Made by a program: the position numbers and the translations under genes. DNA of 64,000 nucleotides from Polydactylus sextarius (Eukaryota; Chordata; Actinopteri; Polynemidae): NCBI GenBank assembly GCA_016801845.1, contig CM028909.1:17089313-17153312 (forward strand). Direction: 5' to 3'. Shown one piece after another: positions 25,801 through 37,800 of this stretch (position 1 is its first letter; each line of letters starts with the position of its first letter). The notes beneath the pieces are model-generated. The model had not been told where the DNA came from and did no database searches. It saw nothing but the letters and a program-made list of their open reading frames with translations.

Positions 25801-28800
25801 GCTGTTAAGTCCAGATCAGTGTGACTAGGTGAATGTTCAGCACCAATGGTATCGAACTGAATTGTGTATTAGGGGGATATACCGTGTGTTTGGCTTTAGA
25901 TGTGTCTTTCTCTGTGTGATGTGCACGTCTACGTGGTGAGCTCAGTCAGGGTAATTGAAATAGTTGAGACCAAAGCCCTCGCGAACTTTGAAATAAGATC
26001 AGTGTTCATGGGTGACTGCTTTAAACCAAGAGAGCAACACAATGCAGAGGGGTTTACTCAGCAGATCTTGGTTATTTGATTCTCAGAGGAATGATATAGC
26101 CTGATGCATCAGACACTTTCACATCGTTTCACTTTGTGCAAAGCGTCTGAAACCTGTACATTGACATACGTTCGCTCCACGGCAGGCAGATACTTTCTGC
26201 TTCAAACAATTGCTACTGCCTGGTTGTGACATATGTTATCCGCCAGAATGCACCTAGTGGTATCCGGGCATTAGCAGCATTATTACAGGGAAGTAGCAGT
26301 TGAGCATAAATTAAAAATGTGTGTCAATGAGCATTGTCGTTGTCTGGTTGGCTTTAACTCCTCAATTTCAGGAATCATTGCCAACACAGAACGTATAGCT
26401 TCACTTTATCCATCGCACCAGCTTCATTCAGTGCTACTCGAACTATACGGTAAACTCAAGCTTGAACGCTTGAGTTCAACACCGTCGCTTTCAGCCCTTC
26501 CTGTGTTCGCTGATTGGCCCGAAAAGCACAGACTCGGCGCGAACCGAATCCTACAAACAGCTCCCTGACCCAGTGGTGGAACTAGATGAGAAACTGAGCG
26601 GAAGCACTAGGTGGCGCTAGCCAGGCTAGGAATAATAGACAGTGTGAGTAAAAAGAAAAGACGATATTCCCCAGACAAATAAAGAATTTATAATATATTA
26701 ATCTGCTATCCTAGAGATATTCTCAGATTATATTTTTTTCTGTATTTTTTATAGTATCATCAGTTGAAAGACCACTGTTTATCAAAACTGTAAAAACAAT
26801 CTGCAACAATCATTGTGATGGCTGACACGATCTGCACTGAGGCCTGTGTAATCACTGAAGAGATGAGGAATTCTTATTGCTCCGGTGTGAGCTGGTAATT
26901 AGATCTGTGGTGAACACGGAGGCCCACAACTCCCACAACATGACAAGCCGTGGACAACAGCCTGTGATGTCAAATACATTTCTAATTGTTCAGTAGGTGA
27001 AAACAAAATGGACCAGGTCTATTCCTTTAAACACCCTGACGGGGCTTTAAGATAAGTAACCAAGCAGGAAAATGACATAGTTTATCATTTTCTTAAAATA
27101 TAAGTGTGATGTTTATGCTTAAGACTTGTGGTATTAAAAAAGTGAAATTCTTTATTGTTGGATTTGATGTTCTATGAAGACTCAAGACTCGAGACAGTTT
27201 TTATACATGTTTTAATCCTTTCCTTTCTTTCAACTGGCAGAAGACTTTAATTGTGAAAGGTTTTGTAAGCTCATAGCAACAGTATGTTTCCTTCCTGTCC
27301 TCCCTGTCTTTTCTCTGCGCTTCTAACTCTTCTTTTAACTGATCTCGATTTATCTTCTCTCCCTTCCTTGTAGAGAGTTATGAGGTGACCCTCACTGAAG
27401 AAGGTGATCTTGGGCTCTTTCTTCTGCCTTGTGCTTAGTTGTTTTTTTTTTTTTTTTTATTAACCCACTAACGCAAAAAACAGCATCCACACGTTTACAC
27501 AGAAACTCCCGCCATGCTCTGTAATCCTCCCCCATTTGGTTTTTCTCAACTTCACGTTTTTTATCACCCTGAGTATTTTGGAGTTCCAACAGCTGGATGA
27601 AAAGTGTGATGTGGGGCTGACTGTACTTAGAAATATCTGTGCATGAGACATCCATTGCAGTTTGCAGACCCTAACAGTTTTTCAGCTGACACCAGGAAAC
27701 AGAAAGCTGCCTAAAACAGGAGTTCTCAGTCACTTCACCGCCCTTTTGTCCAGTCCAATCCATTCAGGAAAAGCCAAATTTAATGATTCAATGAGACTTA
27801 AAACCTAAAAGGTAACGTGAGGTGGTCTCAAATCCTTCTAACACCCTTAGCAATTGGAGCAAAAAAAAATTACAATGGTATTTAAAGAGAATTAACGTTC
27901 TCAAACTCTGAACGTCTTAAAGGCATCAACTGTGTTTGATGTGTCTCTCGATGACTCATCAGAGCTATGTAGGTACAGTGACTCCTGTGGATTATTCTGA
28001 CATTTAAATCCTCAAACAAAAGCTGCTGAGATTGTTAACTAATGCAAACTCTCTCTGCTGCAAAGTTTCTGTTGTTGCATCTTTGCCTCAGTGGATATCT
28101 TGAGTTAATTCTCCACCACTAATCTTTTACCATTAGCATGGCTGCAGTTGTCATTTGATGTGGATGTCAAGCAAGTTGATATTTCTAACCCCAGTTCTCA
28201 TCCAGTACTTTTTGTTTGAAGACTGTTATTGTACCAGTTTGGTTCTGTATGATTTCTCTGAGTTTCTCTACTTTGTTTTTATTTGGGTTCGTTTTGTAGT
28301 AGCTTTGGGTAAAGGGCAAAATATCACAGGAAGACTTCCTTAAAAATATATATCTCAATATATATCTTTACATTGGAGGTGTTGTCTGAGATTTTTTTTT
28401 CTTTCACAGACGTTTTGGGGTTTTGATGGCCGAATTGGTGCTGGATCCCGTTTATCACGATGCTTTCTATCATTTAAAAAAACTCATTTTACTTTCATTT
28501 CTTTTATTTACGTTATTTTTTCTCTCATAAGATATGTTGTAATTTTTATTCATTACAGAGATAAATGGTCTTCACTACAAATACTGCTCTCTGTGTACTT
28601 AGTTTTTGTTCTTGGTTTCATGACTTTGATTTACAATATCTTAAGTACTCCTGTGAAATGCCTGTCCACATCTTTTCAGTTTCTGCCTGCATGACTGGAT
28701 GCAATGTTTTCAAGTGGCTTGGAAAAGACACTCGGTCTACTGATACTAAATGTCCCACACCCCCTCCCAACCCCCACCCTTTCCCCCTAAACTACTCACC

Positions 28801-31800
28801 CATATGACAGTGCTTTTGGGCTTCCTCCACAGACACCACCCACCCCAATCTACAACTCCCTGGCTTCCAAAAAAAAAAAAAAACGTGGCTGATTTTTTGT
28901 TTTGCGTGAATTTATGGTTTCTTTGCTTGAACGTACTTGTTCATGTGAACAATGATATTTTCACATGACGTCATTCTAAGCAAACTATATCGACTCTTGA
29001 CGTGTTCAGGTGAGATTTGCGGCTTCAGGATCCACGGGCAGAATGTCCCCTTTGAAGCAGTGGTCCTGGACAAGTCCACTGGGGAGGGGGTCATCAGGGC
29101 CAAAGATAAACTTGACTGTGAGCTACAGAAGGAGCACACCTTCACCATCCAAGCCTACGACTGTGGAGAGGGTCCTGATGGTGCCAACATGAAGAAATCT
29201 CACAAGTGAGTCAAACTCTGCCAATTCACAAGTTCCCGTATCCAATCTGATCTCTACACTCTGCACATTTGTATATTCACATATCTGATTAGTTTAGTGT
29301 GGTTCTGATAGAATCCAGGTGTATTTACCCGTTGTTTTTTTTTTTTTTTTTTTGATGTGAATTGAACCATTAACTCTTAAAAAGCTTAATAAGTAATCCA
29401 TATAATTATAATTATCCAAAACTATGGTAACAAATTGGGCACATGGGGTGAAATGGGGCAACAGAACCAAACTACAGGTGTGAAAGCCACCACATTTAAT
29501 CAGGTGTTTTTTTTTTTTCACTATAATATCTCAATCATTATGGAGTGTGATAAAAATATCTTTGAACACTCTGAGCTGACAGCCTCTTTACTTTTCTACC
29601 CACCAGGGCCACTGTCCACATCCAAGTGAATGACATCAATGAGTATTCACCAGTGTTCAAGGAGAAGTCCTACAAAGCCACCGTCATTGAGGGAAAGAAA
29701 TACGACAGCATCCTGAAGGTGGAGGCAGTCGACGCCGACTGCTCGTTCCAGTTTAGCCAGATCTGCAGCTACGAGATCGTCACCCCCGACGTGCCCTTCA
29801 GCATCGACAAGGATGGTAAGGATCTTCCCGCTAGCAGCTTTGTCAGAAAAAGCTGCTGCAGCGTGGGGCCCAAGAGCCATGATTTTTATTGACACATCAC
29901 ATCATCTATTGATCTATGTAAACAATGGTGCCACAAAGACTGTCACTTAAAATTCACTGCAGCACGTTGGCTTGAGAGACGACGACTGTCTCCTTGAAAT
30001 GTCACCCAGGTTGGTCAGTCGTGTTCGGCTGCAGGATTATTTCTCTTTGTGTCTTTTTAAACAAAATGAAAGTTTCAGTGAAGGACATCAGATATCCAAA
30101 TGAAGCTGGTACAGAGCAAACAGTGATATGTCATGTATGATAATTGACAACAATAATTATTTGAATAATTTGAATGCTAGTCGGCGTCTGTATAAATTCG
30201 ATAGGTTGATATAAATCTCATCTCAAATTGTCAAATACTACAATGTGGCCTTGGACATGTCAGTATGTTACGCTTGACTTTTTTTTTTTTTACATTTCTA
30301 TTTGACAGTTATGTATAAAATGTAAAATACATAATGTTTTGAGGAGCAGTTTACCAGTTGAAAAGCCTTTTCCATCTGTTGTCTCATATCATTTTTATCT
30401 TACCTCAGATTCACTTAAGCTGCAGCTTTGAAAAGAAACAAAGACTGTTGTGGTAACTTGAACTGTCTTTTTGTTCCTGCTTCACTCAGGCTTCATCAAG
30501 AACACTGAGAAACTGAGCTATGGCAAAGAGCACAATTATAAGCTGACTGTGACCGCCTACGACTGTGGAAAGAACCGTGCCTCTGAGGACGTGTTGGTCA
30601 AGATCAACGTCAAACCCACCTGCAAACCCAGTTGGCAAGGTATCAATGCTATGTTTGCCAATTATCATTAGTTAGGTGTGTCTCTGTTGAACAAAAGCAA
30701 TCCTCTGCCGCATAGTCCACACAGGTGCCGTTATTAAAAAAGCTATTTAACTCCTTTAAACCGTTAAGCCTTTGCTCATGTTTGAACAAACATCTTAATG
30801 AATAATTACTATTGTCAGCCCCTTTATTGTCTGTTCACCTGTTGTCTGTGCTGTGCTGAAGGACGTCTTTTCACTCTTTCCCCACTTCCTTCCTGTTTTA
30901 GGCTTCAATAAGAGAATTGAATACGAGCCTGGCACAGGTAGCCTGGCCCTTTTCCCCAGCATGCACTTGGAGACATGTGACGAGCCAATCACCTCCATCC
31001 GAGCCAGTATTGAACTGGAAACCAACCATATTGGGAAGGGCTGTGACCGTGACACTTACTCTGAGAAGTCTCTGCACAAGCTGTGTGGTAAATAGCTGCT
31101 CTACTGGAAACGATCACTGACAACAGATGAAATCAGAATTTTTTTTTTAATGAATCCAAAATCCCTCTGTAATTACTTCTAATTTGTTTTTTAGGTGCCA
31201 GCTCTGGTACCGTGGAGCTCCTTCCTGCACCCAGCAGCTCTACCAACTGGACAGTTGGGCTGCCCACTGACAACGGGCACGACAGCGACCAGGTGTTTGA
31301 GTTCAATGGGACTCAGGCCATCAAGGTCCCTGAGGGCATGGTGAGCACCAGCCTTAAGGAGCCTTTCACCATCTCTGTGTGGATGAGACACGGCCCCGGA
31401 GCCCATGAGAAAGAAACCATCCTCTGTAACTCCGACAAGACAGGTAACACGCCTCCAGAATAATAAAATCTTCCCAAGGTTGACTGATGCTACAGTGTCA
31501 AAGCTCTAGTTTAACATTTAGTTAAAAACATGAATCATGATCACACTGATAGGCAAATCATATCAACTATTAGTTATAAACTTAGATATCCTTTATGCAT
31601 TAGTTCCAGAATCACACTGAAATAGTACAGAAAAAATACATAAACTGAATTATCCACCAAGTATTTTATGGTCCCAGACATAAACTCAATTATCTGAAAA
31701 AATCTGCTGCCTGTATACGTATTATGTGTTGTCTCCTGAAGGAGATAAAGTCTGATGTTAATTCTAAGCGGCATTCTCATTATTGCAGCACATATGGTGT

Positions 31801-34800
31801 CTGAAATGATTCTATGTGTATATCTAATGAAAAAAACTTCAGGCTGTAATCACTGCATGTGCTCAGCTGACTGGCTAACACGTTTCAAACACACTTGCTA
31901 TATTTTCTGTCACCTCTGCCTAGCGCTTGTCGGCCTTTCCATATTTGTCACTAGTTGTAAATTGTGTGGTCACAAGCTCCTTGATCTTACTGACGATAAA
32001 GTTGGAGCCACTGGCCTGTGAGGGGGAGGCAGCTCGGCAGCTTCTGTTCGACTGCTTATATAAGTAGGATTACATCACAGCGGCTGTGACCTGCACCGGA
32101 AGCTCCCACACCCATGATCTCAGCATCATTCAGGATCTCCATTCAACACAATGTCTGCTTCAGACGAACCTGAACGTGTTACATTTTGTTGCAGTGTGAC
32201 CACAGAAAAGATGGAAAATCATGGTCACCATCAAATTAATATCTTTGTTTATTTTTGAGACATTTTTTTAAAATAGTTTGCTCACACATTGTAACTTGCC
32301 AGAATGCATGAAACTGTCTCTTTTAATGTGAGCAGCCACTTCAATAAACCAAAGTGTCACTGTTATAAAAAAGTAAGTTGACAAAATTATAAAACCAGAT
32401 TCAGCAAATTGTTTGTCCCTATTCAAATATATATGACTGTCCCTCAGTTCAGTTGTTTCTATTTGTAGTGTAATTATAGTGTATAGTAATTTCAGTCAGA
32501 TGTTTGTAGTGTACTAAAGTTTTTGATACAAATTGAGAAAAGCGCTTTAAATCTTCAGGATTTTATGAACTAGTATCTGGCTCAAAGATTAAATGTGCTA
32601 CTGAATCCAGACTTTTTGAAATCTGTTGTTTTTGAAGACTTCATCCAAGAAATTAAGCTTTGTTTCCTTGTCAGATAACGATACATATGGTAAGATGAGT
32701 TGGTTGTGAAATTAGTCTCAAAAGCACATCCATCATTGAACACACACCAGAAGTTACATATTTCAGAGGGGATTCTTGCTTTAATCATCAGGCAAATGGT
32801 GTGTAATTTACAGAACTTACATGTAATATACTGACCTCCTGTGTAATTAGCATTAATTAATTAATAGATTAATATATATAAAAGATGATACCAGAGGTGA
32901 CACGATATTTTGCAATTTTATGCTGTGTAGTAGTTGGCATCAAAAAAATCAGCAGTTGAATTTTAAAAAATGTCAGTAAGTGTCGTCTTTTCATACTTGT
33001 GTTTGGACACTTCCCAATGTCTCTTAATTTCATGTTCTGTTTCTGTTTCTCTCTATTCTCCCCTGCAGAGATGAACAGACACCACTATTCGCTCTACGTC
33101 CACAACTGCAGACTGATCCTTCTGCTCCGTCAGGAGCCATCAGAGGCCGAGAGCTACAAACCAGCAGAGTTTCACTGGAAGCTCGACCAGGTCGGCCGGT
33201 TTAGCTGCCAAACTTTTGTACAAGTTGAGACAATAACAGTGTTTGTGTGATGAATCATTTTTTATTCCTTTCTTGTGTTGTGTTCAGGTGTGTGACAAAG
33301 AGTGGCATCACTACGTGCTCAATGTGGAGTTCCCCACTGTGTCTCTGTTTGTGGATGGGACTACATTTGAGCCCTTCCTGGTTACGGAGGACTACCCACT
33401 GCACGCCTCCAAGATCGAAACCCAGCTCACTATTGGTGCCTGCTGGCAAGGTAAACACTTTAACATGTTATTTTTTGAGAAATGCTGCAAAATGAAATGT
33501 GTTATTCTGGTTTATAAAAAAAGAAGAAAAATTCATCTGTATCGTATACATCTGTAAATTTTGCTGTTGTTGAGCTTTAGTTAGTAAAAAGATTCTGTAT
33601 TGCTACATGGTAATCTGTTGTTTATCACAGCTCGTGTAAAATATATGTTGTTCTATTGTCAGACAGAGCAGTATTAACTCTCTTTTAGATTCTCAAATGA
33701 TGCAGCATGACCACGTATATAGTGTCTAAATCTCTCCTGCAGATCCTCAATCTACCTCCCTATCTCTCCCTGCTCTCTTGTTTCTGTCGTTTGCAGACAA
33801 CTCAGGACATGACAATGACACTGAGACAGTCTCTGAGCCCACCTCAGGTTGCTCAAGTCTTTCCCTTACTCCTCAGATATGTCCATGTGTCCACAATGTC
33901 CCACCATGCTAACTGCATCCTCCATACCATTTTTGACTAGAATGATTCTCATACATTCTAGATGCAGAAAGATTTTCTTTTTTTTTTCCTCTCAACTGTT
34001 CTCAACAGCATGATGCAGAATGGATGAGACACCTGTGATTTCGATGCTGCTATTTTGTGCATTTTCGTCATAGCTCATTTATAAGCTCTTCTCACTGCAG
34101 CAGTCAGGCAGTTGTTTTCCACAACAACAACCTGATACAGAAGCAGAACAGAAATAGACATAATGAGCACAAAAGCTGGGAGCTGGCTGCAGCATTTTGG
34201 ACATGCTGGCTCTTCTTTCAGAACACGACCTTGGGTTCAGAAGCAGTAGCTCCTCTGTATCAGATAACACAGCTACAGCAACACACACGCACTCACATGC
34301 ACACAGACACCTACACACTGTGTGACCTTGAGATGTAGAACTCCAGGTTTGTTTCTGACTTTGCAGTGGTGCAGATTTTCAGCAGGACTGAGACACCTCA
34401 CAACACAACAGTACACAAACAATCAATTTCAAAGCTTCAAATTCCAGATATTTTTGTGCATCCTGAGCATTTCAGAGTTATAAGATGGTTTCATTATAAA
34501 ACTAAAGGTGACTAAAGAGGATTAATTTCATCATTGTCTTGGATAATCCCTTCTTTGAGTTATTTTTTTTTCTGCTGATGCCATTTTTCACAGTAAAACA
34601 GTGGTTCATCTCGTTAACGCAGATGCTGCATGTGTCTTCAGTTTGTTATACGTTTATCCATCATTCTCCTGTTTTGCTCTCAGGGCCTCAGGCCTTGTAA
34701 GGGCACACATACTAACTTGCATGAATACCATTCACGCCAGCTTTGCATATTGAGACGGCATGCTTGAGTTGCCAGCCCAGAAAAGGTGAAGTCTGTGGAC

Positions 34801-37800
34801 TTTGCACATGAATAACTACTTTTTTTTCTATGTGTGTTTTCTTGTTTTCCTCTCTGCATCTCTGTCCTGACGTATTCAGGTGGAAACGCCCGCATGGCTC
34901 AGTTCTTCCGGGGAAACCTCGCAGGGCTGATGATCCGCTCCGGCAAACTGGAGAACAAGAAGGTGATCGACTGTTTGTACACCTGCAAGGAGGGTCTGGA
35001 TGTGCAGCTGCCTGAGGAGGTGGCCTCAGCTGTCAAGGTGAGGAGGGCAGAGTGTTTCTCAGGACGCAGTCAAATTCAATCCGGTTGGATCTGAGTATAT
35101 TTGTACATCTCTTTGGTTTCCAACCTTTTTGTCTTGATGGGAAAATAAAGTCAAGTCTCATTTTCTTTCACAGTTTGCATTTATATTTGAATTACGAGAA
35201 TGTACAGCTTACAAATTGAAACAAAGAAAAATCAGAAACAACCCCAAAATCAGTATCCACTGCTCCACTTAAATAAAGATTTGAAAATTAGAATTACACC
35301 ATTGTTGAATAGTAGTCTAAGGTTCCCCAGGACTTTGGTCACAAATACTTGTAACACACTTAACTACTCATCACATGGGTGTTATTGAAAGCATGGCCTT
35401 TAGGAGACAATCCTGAAATGATGATAACTGTCTTCCTTGTCTTCTTCTCTCAGGTGGAGTTCAACCCCAATCAGTCCTCTCTGACTGTGGAGGGCGACGA
35501 CATTGACGCCTTTGACAAGGTCATGCAGCACATCTCCTACTTGAACTCTCGCCAGTTCCCAACCCCTGGTATCAGGCACCTTCGCATCTCCACCACCGTC
35601 AAGTAAGCAACAGAAGCCAAAAATACTTAATCGCTCATTCTTATTATCTCCTCTGTTTGGTCTCCATTTATGTCATCTGCCAGTCAGCAGCAGCCCGATG
35701 TTCATTCCTGCCTAATAAACATTTGGAGGTGAAATGGAGGTTTAATCTGTTTCCACTACAAGGAGAATGAACATGAGATGTTTTGGTGTTGAAGAGTGAC
35801 AGACAGAACAGCTGGGATTTTCTTTATCTCTTTGATGTGGATTGTTCATTTGAATAATATATTCAGAGAGTGAAATGTGAGCAACAAAACAGCAGCACAT
35901 TAACAGATGATGTTTGAGTTGGCTCAGCAGAAACCTGAGTCTTAATACATTCAAAGATCAGTTCCAGCTCATGTTGCAGTTTATTTTTTGTTTTTGTTTG
36001 CATATCCACAAATCTGCATCAGCACTAAATGTTTCTGGATGAATTGAGGCAAATGGAACCAAATGATGAATTTTCCTTATACCTACAATTGATTAGGGCA
36101 GTTTTTCCACTGTTGGTGTCATTACATTTAAATTGAAGTAGAAGAAGTACTGCAGTAAGCATTTCAGTTGTCCAGGTTGATCAGTGTTATTACAGCCCGT
36201 AATAGCAGATTTCAGTGTTGTATAAAGAGGACTTAGATCATGGAAGCGCAACACTTTGAAAAGTAAAAATACAAATCAAACAAATCAGAGTTTCAGTCAC
36301 TCAAACTTAAATCCCCACACAGATGCTTCAGTGAGGACAACTGCGTGGTGGTGCCAGACGCTGAGGGCTACGTGATGGTGCTGCAGCCAGAGGAACCAAA
36401 GATCAGCCTGAGCGGCATCGACCACTTTGCTCGTAGTGCCGCTGAATTCGAGAGCCAGGAAGGAGTGACGCTGTTCCCAGAGCTGCGCATCGTGAGCACC
36501 ATCACCCGTGAAGTGGAGCCCGACACGGAGTCTGAAGCGGCACAGGGAACGGATGATGATCCCACAGGTAGGTGAAATGTGCACAGGACACTTAAGTAAA
36601 CGTTTATAATCCATCCATCCATTCATTATACTTCTGATCATTTTAGGGTCTGATGATGGCTGGAGCCAGTCAGAGCTAACTGTAGGCGAGGGTGGCTGTA
36701 CACCACTCTATCACAGAGCCAATATAGATATGTCATGTTCAAGTTTACACTTGTGGACAATTTAGAATCATAGATTATCCTGCATGTGTTTGGACTGTGG
36801 AAGAAAACCAGAGAACCTGCAAAAAACCCACACAGACATAGAGAGAACATGCAAACTCTAAACAGAGAGACCTCAACTCTAGTTCAGACATGTACTGCTG
36901 GGTTGTGGGTAGTGCTGTGACAGCACTACCCACTGCAATACATGACACGACCCCTAATGATGTAAGGTCAAGGGAATTTCTAGATATAGTGAACCCATTT
37001 ATGAGTGGATTATTTGCATTGGTCACTTAATAGCCTGTTCATCCTCTGAATTATACACACGCTGACATTCTACTGCCACATATTTCATGATACTCAGGAA
37101 CAGCGTGTACAGCTGATAGCTGCGTAGACATACAGTAGCTTCTGAGGATTATGTCTGGAGGATGATGGGATTGGTCAGACAGAGAGACAGAAAGCGGGAG
37201 GGAGGGAGGGAGGGAGAGGGCGGGAAAAGAGATAAGTTGTTTACGACTTTATGGGAGGGGTCAGTCGACTGCGCCGTGCCATCTGTTAGGCCTGTATATG
37301 AGCTAAGAAGAGGAAAGACAATAGACGAGCACTGAGGTTGACACAGATACAAGGATATATGATGTCCTGCGGTGAACAGCCATATGGGACAAAAGGGTTT
37401 ACAGAGATCTGTTACCTGTATCACACTGCCACACCTCACACAACTGACAAACAAGATGTCCCAGTAGATGATTAAAAATAACTTAGTTGGAGCTTCCACA
37501 AAAATAAGTACATGAAATATTCATTTGTTTCATAAACAAAATGGAGGCAGGCTGTCTCAGCTCAGCTATTAAAATGTAGTGAGAGAAAAATTAAATATTA
37601 AAGTATCTTTCATTTGTTGATGTATTTCTTAGTTGTTTTCCATGTGTCTCACTTCTTCAAAAACAGATGCGATCTCTCTAAGAGAAGAGAAGTAATGTCA
37701 AACTGATGGAAACATATTTTTCTTTTTAACACTGAATATAGAACATATTTCTGTTCAACACCACCAAGGGACAGGTATCAAAGATGACTGTGTAGAAGCA

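Noticed and set aside
29626..29892. Reading clstn1 exons as separate small genes (for example 29,626-29,892 or 36,345-36,575)
   Set aside because: These frames run through donors into introns; joining at GT-AG borders gives one continuous 981-residue calsyntenin.
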